Counted from the first letter of the stretch, positions 26,564 through 35,870 are shown. The stretch: 64,000 bases of DNA from Kamptonema sp. UHCC 0994 (GCF_029167235.1 NZ_JARFTR010000125.1:41190-105189); one strand, 5' to 3'. Made by a program: numbers and translations. The notes: generated by a model from the letters alone, not told the origin.

Positions 26564-27091
26564 TTGCAATTCTCTAAAAAATCGCTAGTCGAGAATTGTG
26601 GCTGGATTTATCCTTTTAAAGAAATTTGCTATGTGTGCGATCGCCCCCGTATCCTTTCCTTCGACTCTCAACAGCGACTCCACGCCGAAGGATCGCCCGC
26701 AATTCAATTTTCTGATGGTTTCAGCGTGTATGCCTATCACGGCGTGAGATTACCTAAAAAATACGGAAAATTTCACCCTCAACAGTGGCGTTCAGAATGG
26801 CTATTATCGGAGGATAACGCCGAAGTTAGGCGAGTGCTAATTGAAGGAATAGGTTATGACAGAATTTGCCAAGAATTGGCAGCAGTAGAGTTAGATTCTT
26901 GGCAAGAATACACGCTGTTAAAAATAGATAATAATATCGATGTTGAGGCAATTTATTTGTTAAAGATGACTTGCCCTAGTACCGGACACATTCACGTTTT
27001 GCGCGTACCGCCTGATGTAGAATCAGCTAGGGAGGCTATTCGGTGGGTGAATTGGGGAATCGATCCAGAGGAATTTGTTGTACAAACTTAA
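26564..27091 (+). pseudogene. N-terminally truncated DUF6745 gene
   Basis: 175 codons give the C-terminal part of a DUF6745-type protein: WIYPFKEICYVCDRPRILSFD, AYHGVRLPKKYGK, GYDRICQELAAVELDSW, and the end GHIHVLRVPPD...WGIDPEEFVVQT. Family members, as I remember them, have an N-terminal part of at least 200 more residues, which is missing; a stop lies three codons upstream and the only start is a TTG at 26564. The truncated piece could still be translated, but without the usual N-terminus it is probably a remnant. Confidence 0.65.
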
Positions 27092-27101
27092 AGGAAATTA
27101 T

Positions 27102-27250
27102 ATGAACAATCCTGAAACAGAAATAAAAATGCAATTGCGGTCACGTATCACCGAAATAGTCTCGATTGAAATCCCAACAGATACTTTAGAATAAATTAAA
27201 AAAATAGCGGCAATTCGAGATATGTCTGTAGAACCACTGCTTTCTAAGCA
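27102..27250 (+). pseudogene. Broken antitoxin-like gene with in-frame stop
   Basis: From the ATG at 27102 the frame encodes EIKMQLRSRITEIVSIEIPTDTLE, then TAA at 27192-27194, then IKKIAAIRDMSVEPLL. The joined sequence resembles the N-terminal half of small cyanobacterial antitoxin-type proteins (SIEIPTDTLESIKKxAxxRDMSVExLL). After about 27240 the similarity ends and the bases belong to the opposite-strand DUF4926 gene. So the gene has both a nonsense codon and a lost 3' end. Confidence 0.5.
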
Positions 27251-27507
27251 ACTGCGAGTTCATATTGCAGAACTAAAATTTCATCTTCTTTCAAAATAGC
27301 CATAGCATATTCAATGCCTTGATTATCAGCAAACTCCACTAAATACTGATAGTCATTTCCTGTATCATACACTTCAACAATAGTTCCCACAAGTCCTACT
27401 GGCAAACTAGAGATAGATGCGTATTCTGGTTCCACTAGCGTTAATCTCGTATTTAAAACAGGCTTGAGAATAGCAACAGAATCCAAAAGTTTAAACTGGT
27501 TTATCAT
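27244..27507 (-). CDS. DUF4926 domain protein
   Basis: 87 residues with the DUF4926 pattern: a first segment with FKLLDSVAILKPV, then LPVGLVGTIVEVYDTGNDYQYLVEFAD and a final AMAILKEDEILVL. Members are small SH3-like beta proteins, often next to DUF6883-type partners and suspected to be toxin-antitoxin components. No partner is seen here. It appears intact. Confidence 0.75.
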   Translation of the reverse strand: MINQFKLLDSVAILKPVLNTRLTLVEPEYASISSLPVGLVGTIVEVYDTGNDYQYLVEFADNQGIEYAMAILKEDEILVLQYELAVA

Positions 27508-27658
27508 GGTTTAAGAAAAGCTGAAATTAAACGAGGATTAGAATTAGTTGAAGTAATTTCCCAGATTGTCCGAAGCTCAATACCTTAAGATGAGAGTGCC
27601 TAAGTTATGGTAAGCTCAACTTAGTGATACGATAATTAATCGCTATAAGGAGTCCAAC

Positions 27659-27868
27659 ATGAGCACAGAAGATAGAGCAAAGGCCGTTGGCAAAAACGTT
27701 GAAGGTAAACTCCAAGAAGTTTGGGGAAATATCACAGGCAGCAAAAAAGACCAAGCAGCAGGTAAGGCTAAACAAGCTGAATCCGCCGCCCGCCATGTGG
27801 TAGAAGATGCCAAGCAAACTGCAAAAGAGATCGCAGACAAGGCAAAAAAGGCGATCGATAAGTTGTAG
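27659..27868 (+). CDS. CsbD family stress protein
   Basis: 69 residues, highly charged and helical. It shows the CsbD-type core: GKNVEGKLQEVWGNITGSKKDQAAGKAKQAE, followed by an Ala/Lys-rich helix. Members are small stress-induced proteins of unclear function (general stress regulon in Bacillus). A TAAGGAG ribosome site stands before the ATG. Confidence 0.88.
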   Translation: MSTEDRAKAVGKNVEGKLQEVWGNITGSKKDQAAGKAKQAESAARHVVEDAKQTAKEIADKAKKAIDKL

Positions 27869-27977
27869 AGACTAAAATCCAAATCAGGTTACAATCCAGT
27901 TTGGTTAAGAATTTTTAACAAGTTCGCTGCCATTGCAGGCTTTTCAGCCTGTACTACTGTATAACCTGGCTGAAAAT

Positions 27978-29552
27978 ATGGATTTTGCTACTCTTGTTGC
28001 CCAGCTAAATGCTGGAACCATCTTGCCAGAAGGAATAGTCATCGTCACCCTCCTGGTAGTGCTCTGCGGCGACTTGATCGTAGGCCGTAGTTCCTCAGCG
28101 TGGACTCCCTACGCTGCTGTTGCTGGTTTACTCGCTGCGATCGCGGCCCTCTGCTACCAGTGGGAGAGCACTAACACGATTTCCTTCTTCGGCGGTTTCA
28201 ACAGCGATGCGCTAAGTATTGCATTTCGCGGCATTGTTGCCCTTTCTGCTGCGGGCACTATTTTGATGTCGGTACGCTACATCCAGCAAACCGGCACATC
28301 CTTGGCGGAATTCATCAGCATTTTGCTTACCGCTACCCTGGGGGGGATGTTCCTCTGTGGGGCCGACGAATTGGTGATGATTTTCGTCTCGCTGGAAACT
28401 CTCAGTATCTCCTCATACCTGCTAACAGGCTACACCAAGCGCGACCCCCGTTCCAACGAAGCAGCGTTGAAATACCTGCTAATTGGTTCTGCTTCTTCAG
28501 CGGTATTTCTATACTCTCTTTCCTTGCTATACGGGTTATCGGGAGGGGAAACTACATTAACCGCGATCGCCCAAGGCCTTGCTGCTGCTGATAGCGGTAA
28601 CTCCCTTGGTTTAGCGATCGCATTGGTATTCGCGATCGCAGGTATTTCCTTCAAAATCTCCGCCGTCCCCTTCCACCAGTGGACTCCTGACGTTTACGAA
28701 GGTTCACCAACACCCGTTGTCGCCTTCCTTTCCGTCGGTTCCAAAGCGGCCGGTGTCGCCCTCGCCATCCGCCTCCTCACTACTGCTTTCCCCCTCGTTA
28801 CCGAACAATGGCACTTCGTTTTCACCGCCCTCGCCATACTCAGCATGGTTTTGGGTAACGTCGTCGCCCTCGCCCAGACTAGCATGAAGCGGCTACTAGC
28901 TTACTCCTCGATCGGACAAGCTGGATTCGTAATGATCGGTTTGATTGCAGGTACGGAAGCAGGCTATTCCAGCATGATATTTTATCTGTTGGTTTACCTA
29001 TTTATGAACTTAGGCGGTTTCGCCTGCGTGATTTTATTCTCCTTACGAACTGGTACAGATCAAATTAGTGAATACGCTGGTTTGTATCAAAAAGATCCGC
29101 TTTTAACCTTGTGTTTAAGCATTTGCCTACTATCTTTAGGTGGCATTCCGCCCCTAGCCGGTTTCTTCGGCAAAATTTATCTATTTTGGGCAGGTTGGCA
29201 AGCAGGTCTTTACCTCTTAGTATTGTTGGGGTTAATCACTACTGTAGTCTCAATTTACTACTATATTCGGGTAGTGAAAATGATGGTAGTTAAGGAACCT
29301 CAAGAAATGTCAAGTTCGGTCAAGAATTATCCAGAAGCTAACTGGAATCTTCCGGGAATGCGACCTTTACAGGTCAGTATGATTTTGACATTAATTGCTA
29401 CATCCTTAGCGGGAATTTTGGCTAATCCGATATTGACTTTAGCGAATAGTTCTGTTAATCGCACTCCGATGTTGCACACTGTTGTGAGTCAGGTAAAACC
29501 TGTGGCGATGGTTTCTGTACAATCAAATCTTTCGCAATCTCAACAGGATTAA
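27978..29552 (+). CDS. ndhB: NAD(P)H-quinone oxidoreductase subunit 2 (NdhB)
   Basis: A proton-pumping membrane subunit of the cyanobacterial NDH-1 complex in the thylakoid, used in respiration, cyclic electron flow and CO2 uptake. The 524 residues hold about 14 membrane segments; characteristic blocks are [53 protein letters not shown] and [12 protein letters not shown] use the ATG at 27978 ([13 protein letters not shown]) because it gives the canonical N-terminus; an upstream TTG at 27933 would add 15 non-conserved residues. Probably monocistronic, with a terminator after it. Confidence 0.96.
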   Translation: MDFATLVAQLNAGTILPEGIVIVTLLVVLCGDLIVGRSSSAWTPYAAVAGLLAAIAALCYQWESTNTISFFGGFNSDALSIAFRGIVALSAAGTILMSVRYIQQTGTSLAEFISILLTATLGGMFLCGADELVMIFVSLETLSISSYLLTGYTKRDPRSNEAALKYLLIGSASSAVFLYSLSLLYGLSGGETTLTAIAQGLAAADSGNSLGLAIALVFAIAGISFKISAVPFHQWTPDVYEGSPTPVVAFLSVGSKAAGVALAIRLLTTAFPLVTEQWHFVFTALAILSMVLGNVVALAQTSMKRLLAYSSIGQAGFVMIGLIAGTEAGYSSMIFYLLVYLFMNLGGFACVILFSLRTGTDQISEYAGLYQKDPLLTLCLSICLLSLGGIPPLAGFFGKIYLFWAGWQAGLYLLVLLGLITTVVSIYYYIRVVKMMVVKEPQEMSSSVKNYPEANWNLPGMRPLQVSMILTLIATSLAGILANPILTLANSSVNRTPMLHTVVSQVKPVAMVSVQSNLSQSQQD

Positions 29553-29573
29553 TTTGTTTTTTGGGAAATTGTT

Positions 29574-29608
29574 AAAACGCCTGACTGTTGAGAGTTGGGC
29601 GTTTTTTT
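29574..29608 (+). terminator. Intrinsic terminator of ndhB
   Basis: Stem AAAACGCC (29574-29581) pairs with GGCGTTTT (29598-29605), a 16-base loop, and a run of T follows. It begins 21 bases after the ndhB stop. Confidence 0.8.
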
Positions 29609-29872
29609 GTGGACGAATTCTGGGGGTGCGATCGCCCTCTGAGATCGATGGATTACCCAAATGTTTGCTACACAACGGGTTGACTAGGCGCAGAGTTATA
29701 CCAGTTAGCAAAAAAATCTGTAATATTTTGAAATAAAGAGCTATAATTATTTATATAGACTAGCTGAGGATATCGCCCAAAATCACCCATCTGGGTGAGT
29801 CTGAGAGAGGATGCGCGATCGCCACAACTAACCTTATGCTGAAAGTAATCCTGAGTTTAACTGGTGAGTCGG

Positions 29873-31543
29873 ATGATAATTAGCCGTGACAAGCAAACTG
29901 CTGCTCAGGTCAAAGTGACTGATTCTAAACCCTTTGAACCGCAGCCTCCCAAGAAACCCACTCGCAAATTTAATCGGTGGGCGATCGCACTGCTTGCAGT
30001 AGGTTTGCTGGCTGTACCGAGTACCATATATATAGTTAACAGTCAAGGGAAACCAAAAGCAGATATCATTCAATCTCTGACTGTCCCAGTGGAGGCGCAA
30101 AACCTGACTGTGCGAATTACGAGCTCAGGTACAGTTCAGCCAGTACAGAGAGTAAACCTGAGTCCGAAAACTTCTGGACGGATAGCAGAATTGTACGTCG
30201 AACAAGGCGATCGCGTACAGCAGGGACAACTGATCGCCAGGATGGAAAGTCGCGACATCGAAGCCCAACTGATGCAAGCTCAAGCACGGCTAGCTAGTGC
30301 GATCGCCAAACTAGACCAACTTCAAGCCGGGAATCGCCCAGAAGAAATCGTCCAAGCTCAAGCTCGCTTAGACCAAATTGAAGCCAATCTAGCACAACTG
30401 CGATCGGGTAGCCGTTCCGAAGAAGTCGCCCAAAGTCAAGCTAGTTTAAACGAAGCCAAAGCCCGTTTAGCAAATGCTCAATCAGGGAGTTTATTACAAG
30501 AAATAGCCCAAGCAAAATCTCAAATTGAAGCCAATAAAGCCGCAGCCGAACTAACAGCTCAGCGGTTAACACGAAATCGAGATTTAGTGGAACAAGGTGC
30601 AATTTCTCAAGATCAATTTGAGGGATATAAAAAAGAAGATCGCACTGCTAAAGCCAATGTACAGGAAGCACAAAGGCGCTTGCAACAATTACAAGAAAAT
30701 CGGCAATCCCAGATCCAACAATTAAAAGCCGCCGTCGAACAACAGCAGCAAGCATTAAACCAAAAACAAAACGGCACTCGCCCAGAAGAAATTACTAAAG
30801 CCGAAGCCGAAGTCACAGAAGCTAGGAGCAAATTAGCCCAGCTTGTTAATGGTACTCGCCCAGAAGAAATTGCCGCCGCTAAAGCAAATGTAGCAGAAGT
30901 AAATGCACAGGTGAGCTACTACCAAGTCCAGTTAGAAGATAGCAGAATTCGCGCACCTTTTGGAGGAATTATTACCCAAAGATACGCTATTCAAGGAGCA
31001 TTTGTAACGCCCACTACTTCAGCCTCGGCTACTGACTCTGCAACTTCCACCTCCGTTGTTGCTCTAGCACGAGACTTGGAAGTTTTAGCCAAAGTACCAG
31101 AGTCAGATATCGGTCAAATTAAACCGGGTCAAATAGTTGAGATTGTAGCAGATTCTTATCCCGATAAAGTATTCACAGGGAAAGTTAAATTAATCGCTCC
31201 CGAAGCCGTCAAAGAACGAGATGTGACATTATTTCAAGTCAGAGTAGCTATTGATAAAGGCAAAGACTTGTTGCAGTCGGGAATGAATGTCGATCTCAGG
31301 TTTGTCGGTCAAAAACTGAACAATGCTTTAGTTGTACCAACAGTAGCGATCGTCACTAGCAAAGGTAAAACAGGGGTTTTAATTCCTGATGAGAAAAGCA
31401 AGCCTAAGTTTCAACCCGTTACTATCGGCTCTACTATTGGCAACAAAATTCAAATTCTTGAAGGAGTAAAAGCAGGCGATCGCATTTTTGTCGAACTTCC
31501 AGAAGGGCAAAAGTTAGATGACATCATTAAAAATCGTAAATAG
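29873..31543 (+). CDS. HlyD/MacA-type periplasmic adaptor
   Basis: Membrane-fusion protein of a tripartite efflux or export system. One membrane segment lies near residues 38-58, then a lipoyl half-motif (SSGTVQPVQRVNLSPKTSGRIAELYVEQGDRVQQGQ), then an unusually long alpha-helical hairpin (about 130-360) with repeated units marked by GxRPEEI (NRPEEI, SRSEEV, TRPEEI twice), the second lipoyl half, and a beta-barrel/MP domain. At about 556 residues it is longer than typical MacA of 370-400, because of the repeated hairpin. A GTG nine bases upstream is an alternative start. The MacB-type permease follows after 215 bases. Confidence 0.88.
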   Translation: MIISRDKQTAAQVKVTDSKPFEPQPPKKPTRKFNRWAIALLAVGLLAVPSTIYIVNSQGKPKADIIQSLTVPVEAQNLTVRITSSGTVQPVQRVNLSPKTSGRIAELYVEQGDRVQQGQLIARMESRDIEAQLMQAQARLASAIAKLDQLQAGNRPEEIVQAQARLDQIEANLAQLRSGSRSEEVAQSQASLNEAKARLANAQSGSLLQEIAQAKSQIEANKAAAELTAQRLTRNRDLVEQGAISQDQFEGYKKEDRTAKANVQEAQRRLQQLQENRQSQIQQLKAAVEQQQQALNQKQNGTRPEEITKAEAEVTEARSKLAQLVNGTRPEEIAAAKANVAEVNAQVSYYQVQLEDSRIRAPFGGIITQRYAIQGAFVTPTTSASATDSATSTSVVALARDLEVLAKVPESDIGQIKPGQIVEIVADSYPDKVFTGKVKLIAPEAVKERDVTLFQVRVAIDKGKDLLQSGMNVDLRFVGQKLNNALVVPTVAIVTSKGKTGVLIPDEKSKPKFQPVTIGSTIGNKIQILEGVKAGDRIFVELPEGQKLDDIIKNRK

Positions 31544-31547
31544 GTAA

Positions 31548-31754
31548 TAGTTAGTTGTTGGTTGTTAGTTGTTGCTTGTTAGTATTCAACTATTATAGCG
31601 GTTCTCAAGTAAGTTAGGTACGTAGTTGGGCTTTAGCCCTCTGATTGTGCTTATGTAGTACGAGCATAATAGTTTATTTTATGTGTGCCTATTTAACAAC
31701 CAACAACTAACAACCAACAACCAACAACTAACAATTAACAACTAACAACTAACC
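31548..31754. repeat. Inverted TTAGTTGTTGG / CCAACAACTAA arrays
   Basis: A left array of TTAGTTGTTGG-type units (31548-31580) faces a right array of AACAACTAACAACCAAC units (31694-31754), reverse complements of each other. The unique middle begins TTATAGCGGTTCTCAAG. The whole fills the spacer between the adaptor and permease genes. Confidence 0.65.
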
Positions 31755-31758
31755 AAAC

Positions 31759-32976
31759 ATGGACATTATTGAAAGCGTAAAAATGGCGACAACAACATTA
31801 ATGGCTAACAAACTTCGTAGTAGCCTGACAATGTTAGGAATTATCATCGGCAATGCTTCCGTAATTGCTATGATTGGTATCGGCGAAGGAGCTCAGAAAT
31901 ATGTCACCGAACAAGTTAACTCTCTAGGGCCAAACCTGCTATTTGTGATTCCAGGGAGCCCAGATGCCCAGCGTCGCCCCGTTGTACCACCACTGACATT
32001 AGTGCTCGCAGATGCACAGGCGATCGCACAGCAAGTTCCCTCTGTCGAAGAAGTCGCCCCCACCCTCAACGATAGCCAACTTGTAACCTACCGCAGTAAC
32101 AACGCTTCCAGTTCCATCATCGGGACAACACCGGAATTTCTTTCAGTAAGAAGTTTTGACGTTGCTAGAGGTAGATTCATAACAGATATAGACTTAAAAC
32201 GGCAAGAAAATGTAGTAGCTTTGGGTTCAGAAATAGCCCAAAGATTATTTGGTGATGTTGAACCAATTGGTAAATATATTCGCATCAAAAATAATACTTT
32301 TCAAGTAATAGGAGTCATGCAGCCGAAAGGTTCAAGTTTTGGCGATAACCAAGACATGAACGTATTTGTGCCTTTGACAACAATGGCAAATAGAATAGTC
32401 GGACGTTCATCTCCCTACGGTATTAGAGTAACATTTATTTCAGTTTCAGTTAAAGATGAAAGTCAGATGAAAGCGGCCCAGTTTCAAATTGAAAATCTGC
32501 TGCGGCTGCGGCATAAAATTACTAAAGACGATGATTTTACCGTTCGCAACCAACAGGATTTACAAAATACTTTGGGAGGAATAACGGGAGCTCTCAAATT
32601 AATGTTAGCTGCCGTTGCTAGTATTTCCCTATTTGTTGGCGGAATTGGGATTATGAATATCATGCTAGTTTCCGTTACTGAACGCACTCAAGAAATAGGT
32701 TTGCGGAAAGCAATTGGTGCATCTAGGCAAGATATTTTGATTCAATTTATGATTGAAGCAGTAATTTTATCGGCGGCTGGAGGTGCAATTGGTACAATGA
32801 TTGGTATTGGTGGTGTGATGATAGTTGGTACTATTAGTCCTCTGCAAGCAGGAGTTTCACCAGTTGCGATCGCATTAGCCGTCGGTGTTTCTGGTGGTAT
32901 CGGTTTATTTTTCGGTATTGTTCCCGCGCGGCAAGCTGCTAAATTAGACCCAATTGTGGCTTTAAGAACTGCTTAG
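31759..32976 (+). CDS. MacB-type ABC transporter permease
   Basis: 405 residues: a first membrane segment at about residues 20-40 with GIIIGNASVIAMIGIGEGAQKYV, a periplasmic MacB_PCD domain (about 45-245), and three C-terminal FtsX-family membrane segments with ERTQEIGLRKAIGASRQDILIQF. MacB of E. coli carries an N-terminal ATPase; here that domain is separate and its gene is not in this locus. The gene forms a pair with the adaptor. Confidence 0.9.
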   Translation: MDIIESVKMATTTLMANKLRSSLTMLGIIIGNASVIAMIGIGEGAQKYVTEQVNSLGPNLLFVIPGSPDAQRRPVVPPLTLVLADAQAIAQQVPSVEEVAPTLNDSQLVTYRSNNASSSIIGTTPEFLSVRSFDVARGRFITDIDLKRQENVVALGSEIAQRLFGDVEPIGKYIRIKNNTFQVIGVMQPKGSSFGDNQDMNVFVPLTTMANRIVGRSSPYGIRVTFISVSVKDESQMKAAQFQIENLLRLRHKITKDDDFTVRNQQDLQNTLGGITGALKLMLAAVASISLFVGGIGIMNIMLVSVTERTQEIGLRKAIGASRQDILIQFMIEAVILSAAGGAIGTMIGIGGVMIVGTISPLQAGVSPVAIALAVGVSGGIGLFFGIVPARQAAKLDPIVALRTA

Positions 32977-33028
32977 AATTTCCTGGGGGTGACTGATAGA
33001 ATTAGCGAAAGTTTTATTTAGAATTTTA

Positions 33029-33868
33029 CTAATTGTGAAAAGGCACAGTTACTAAGGGCAAAAGCGTTAACAGTAACCAACTCCAAAACCAAGGATTCAG
33101 CCTTGGCAGTTTTTTTTGCTGTCCTAAAAGCGCTTCTATTCTTTCTTCTAACCGATGTTGCGGCCCCACAGCGCCAATAATGCAGATAATATCTGAATGT
33201 CGGTGCGGATAGCTGGCTACTAAGAGCAAAGCTTCAGCTAATAACAGAGAATCAACTTCAGCAGCAGCATAAGCATCCGCACGCATTTCTCGTAATACTA
33301 ATAACTCTTCCCACAACGCTTTAGTCTGGGGTAGCCAAGCTGTAACTTGACGTAGCCAACCTAGCCAGAAAAACCAGAATGTATCCCGATAATAACAATG
33401 TGCTTGTTCGTGGGCAATAACTGCTTCGAGATGATCTCGATCGAGGGTATTTAGCAATCCTGTACTCACGGTAAATTCAGGCTGCCAAAAACCAATTACA
33501 GCAGAAAAAAGAGCTGGCGTGTTCAGGATTCTTAATGGTTTTCCGGCAATTTTTTTGAGAGGATAGCTACGAATTTGTTGTAAAAATAAATTACTATCTA
33601 TAGCTAGCTTTATACAAAAAGCTGCTGCAATTACTAAAAAAGAAACTGATAAAAAATAGCTCAACCATCCATCCCAAATTCCTACCATTTCTCCGCCTGG
33701 CCCCATAAATAAAACGGCTAGGGATGTCACAATTAAAAGCAGTGGAGGAAATAGAAAGAATAACAGCGATTGCTGCCAGCGTTCTGACCAATTTCCGATT
33801 GGAGAAGACCATTTTAGCCGGAGCGACCAAGCGATTCCCAGAACTACTAAAATCAGGATTGCGTGCAT
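33029..33868 (-). CDS. M56 (BlaR1-type) membrane metallopeptidase
   Basis: 279 residues with four predicted membrane segments and the zinc motif HEQAH in LEAVIAHEQAHCYYRDTFW, followed by a second conserved region with LREMRADAYAAAEVDS. In beta-lactam sensing systems such proteins cleave the BlaI-type repressor. There is no penicillin-binding sensor domain here, so the trigger is unknown. Its start overlaps the repressor gene's stop (TAATG), typical for the pair. Confidence 0.9.
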   Translation of the reverse strand: MHAILILVVLGIAWSLRLKWSSPIGNWSERWQQSLLFFLFPPLLLIVTSLAVLFMGPGGEMVGIWDGWLSYFLSVSFLVIAAAFCIKLAIDSNLFLQQIRSYPLKKIAGKPLRILNTPALFSAVIGFWQPEFTVSTGLLNTLDRDHLEAVIAHEQAHCYYRDTFWFFWLGWLRQVTAWLPQTKALWEELLVLREMRADAYAAAEVDSLLLAEALLLVASYPHRHSDIICIIGAVGPQHRLEERIEALLGQQKKLPRLNPWFWSWLLLTLLPLVTVPFHN

Positions 33869-34290
33869 TATTTTTGCTCCTCCCTCGCTCGGCGGACAGC
33901 CTGTATTCGTTGAGCAATTGCTTCTATTTGTTCTAAGCTAGCTTCATCGAGACTGTCTGCAAAAGCGGCTACTATATCGGGGTTTCCTACTGCTAGGAAT
34001 TGCTGCAAACGATTGTAGGCAAATATTGCTTGGGCTTCCTGACTAGAAACTAATGGTTTCCAACTGAATGTTCGCTCTGTTTTATCGCAAACAAGCCAAC
34101 CTTTTTCTGTGAGGCGACGCAGCACTGTTGTGACTGAAGCATAAGCTAATTCGCGATCGGGATCTGCTAAAATCCAGTCGTGTACTTCTTTAACTGTAGC
34201 AGAGCCTAGCTCCCAAACAATATTCAAAATCTCTGCCTCTAAAGGGCCGAGGGATAGTTGTTTAGGGCGGTAATTGGGCAGCGGTGTCAT
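33868..34290 (-). CDS. BlaI/MecI/CopY family transcriptional repressor
   Basis: 140 residues, winged helix. Typical blocks are LGPLEAEILNIVWELGSATVKEVHDWI and LAYASVTTVLRRLTEKGWL, followed by ERTFSWKPLVS. It binds DNA as a dimer and is inactivated by proteolysis, probably through the M56 peptidase encoded next. No beta-lactamase gene is close by; targets may include this operon itself. Confidence 0.92.
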   Translation of the reverse strand: MTPLPNYRPKQLSLGPLEAEILNIVWELGSATVKEVHDWILADPDRELAYASVTTVLRRLTEKGWLVCDKTERTFSWKPLVSSQEAQAIFAYNRLQQFLAVGNPDIVAAFADSLDEASLEQIEAIAQRIQAVRRAREEQK

Positions 34291-34323
34291 AATATCAAAT
34301 CCAGTGGCATCAGTATTATAGGC

Positions 34324-34362
34324 TAGTAGGTTGGGTAGATCCCAGATCCACCCAACCTACTA
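34324..34362. repeat. 13-bp inverted repeat TAGTAGGTTGGGT
   Basis: Arms TAGTAGGTTGGGT and ACCCAACCTACTA are perfect inverted copies with a 13-base loop between the blaI-like gene and the PEP-CTERM gene. A related TTGGGTGGAGCG...CACCCACC word occurs at 15655-15682. Confidence 0.6.
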
Positions 34363-34411
34363 ATTATTTATTGATTCGGATGCCATCAGCCGCTTATTAT
34401 ACACTCTGTTT

Positions 34412-35041
34412 CTAGGCATTTTGCTTAGCGCGACGACGGCGAGCGGCGATCATTCCGCTAGCACCTAGTGCCATACCAGCAATTGTGAAAGGTTCAGGTA
34501 CGGCTTGTACACCGATACCATTAACATCAAAACCATCGCGATCGCTACCAGCGGCGGATTTATCTACTAGCTTCAGATATTGAAAAACACCATCAAAACT
34601 CAGGGAAGCTCCTTCCGCTGTATTATAAGCACCATCTGCAATATTCTTGATCAAACCCAGACGAGTCCAAGTGCCATCTAAGCTATTGCTGGCAAAAATT
34701 TCTACTTGCTCATCATAAGCTGACTGTTTGCCATTCTTGTCTCCCCAAGTAGTTTCCCAGAGAGTTAATTTGTTTGTAAATTGGGTACCGAAGCTGAATA
34801 TAGCCGATCCGCCTACGCCTAAGCTCAAAAAGTCCTTAGTGCTGCTGTAAGCGTTGAGTTGAGGAGCGCCTAGAGCATTAGCAGTGTTTCTTCTAAAGGC
34901 TTCTTTAATACCAACGCCTTCATTGAATTGTTCGACGTTAGTGGCAAAGGTGAGAGAGCCAGCAAGAGAGGGAGCGGCAACTAAGGCTGTTAAAGCTAAG
35001 GAGAAGGGTAGTGCGATCGCTGCTTTGATGGTAGTTTTCAT
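34412..35041 (-). CDS. PEP-CTERM sorting domain protein
   Basis: 209 residues with a signal peptide (cleavage near PSLAGS), a beta-rich body and a C-terminal exosortase signal: VPEPFTIAGMALGASGMIAARRRR. Body motifs such as SIFSFGTQFTNKLTLWETTWG suggest a lectin-like beta sandwich. It is unrelated in sequence to the other PEP-CTERM protein near 5 kb beyond the C-terminal signal. Function is unknown. Confidence 0.85.
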   Translation of the reverse strand: MKTTIKAAIALPFSLALTALVAAPSLAGSLTFATNVEQFNEGVGIKEAFRRNTANALGAPQLNAYSSTKDFLSLGVGGSAIFSFGTQFTNKLTLWETTWGDKNGKQSAYDEQVEIFASNSLDGTWTRLGLIKNIADGAYNTAEGASLSFDGVFQYLKLVDKSAAGSDRDGFDVNGIGVQAVPEPFTIAGMALGASGMIAARRRRAKQNA

Positions 35042-35257
35042 AAGTCTTGCCTCGTTTTGGATGATTAGTGGTGCTTTCTTCTATAATTCCATCGTGCCAC
35101 AGTTTTTCTGGGGTGAATAGTGTTGAAGCTAAACTTTACTAAATCATTATATTTTTAGCTGTTAATATAAATATTGTATGAATTTGACTATAGCGGTTAT
35201 TAATTCCTCTAGAAAAGTAATATCTATAGATCGTTAATAAAATTATAAGTAGGTGGA

Positions 35258-35387
35258 TATACAGCACTTTCCAGGTAAGTGAAGTACAGAGAAACCGGGT
35301 TTCTTGAATAAAACTGATTTCTGGCGAGAAATAAGCGAAGAAACCCGGTTTCTAGGGTGTACTTTATAAACCTGGAATCCGCTGTAT
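35258..35387. mobile_element. 130-bp MITE with long inverted ends
   Basis: Left end ATACAGCACTTTCCAGGT... and the reverse complement of the right end ATACAGCGGATTCCAGGT... align over about 47 bases with scattered mismatches; both run into the word AGAAACCGGGTTTCTT. No coding capacity. The right end lies against the remnant of a cytochrome c peroxidase gene (35389). Confidence 0.7.
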
Positions 35388-35388
35388 T

Positions 35389-35640
35389 GCTTTGACTGCA
35401 CCCTATATGCACGATGGTAGTATTAAGACTCTTGAAGAAGTTATCGCTCACTATCAAGCTGGAGGGAGAACTATTAAGCAAGGAGAATTTGCCGGAGTAG
35501 GGAGTGAAAATCCATTGAAAAGTAATTTTATTAATGGTTTTAAGTTGACAGCACAAGACAAGAAAGATTTGCTAGCTTTCCTGCGAAGTTTAACTGATGA
35601 AGAGTTTATTAATAACCCAGCATTCAGCGATCCTAATTAA
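35389..35640 (+). pseudogene. C-terminal remnant of cytochrome c peroxidase
   Basis: About 83 codons beginning ALTAPYMHDGSIKTLEEVIAHYQAGG and ending LLAFLRSLTDEEFINNPAFSD match the end of di-haem cytochrome c peroxidases (CCP/MauG family). Both CxxCH haem motifs, which lie upstream in the family, are missing, and no start codon other than a TTG is present. The match starts where the 130-bp MITE ends, so the element or a deletion next to it removed the rest. Confidence 0.75.
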
Positions 35641-35699
35641 TTTTTAGCTGATTATATTCCCTTTTTCCCTGAGCATCGGAGCATCGTAGTCCCTAGTTT

Positions 35700-35825
35700 C
35701 TAGGGCGTGTTTTCAAACCTTGGAAGGGCGAATCATTCCGACATAAAACCTCGGTTTATAGCGATAATTTATCAGCCGAATGCTTCGCCCCTACATCAAA
35801 TCTATAGTTTGAAAACACGCCATAG
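35700..35825. mobile_element. MITE, GGGCGTGTTTTCAAAC family, copy A
   Basis: 126 bp with terminal inverted repeats CTAGGGCGTGTTTTCAAAC and GTTTGAAAACACGCCATAG. Inside, CATAAAACCTCGGTTTATAG is shared with copy B at 41304-41431. Flanking CTAG-like bases suggest an IS5-type CTAG target. No open frame. Confidence 0.75.
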
Positions 35826-35870
35826 CTCCTGGGGGAAGACTCACCACCACCTTTAATTACATCCACTTAA

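Noticed and set aside
27511..27591. Possible remnant reading GLRKAEIKRGLELVEVISQIVRSS upstream of csbD
   Set aside because: It looks protein-like over 26 codons but has no start and matches no family I know, so it was not listed.
29776..29822. CACCCATCTGGGTG hairpin and GAGAGGATGCG before the adaptor gene, considered as a riboswitch
   Set aside because: Too short and without the conserved core of any riboswitch class I know.
35224..35556. Minus-strand frame of 110 codons across the 130-bp MITE and the peroxidase remnant
   Set aside because: It is the antisense of the palindrome and the peroxidase fragment, with no protein features.
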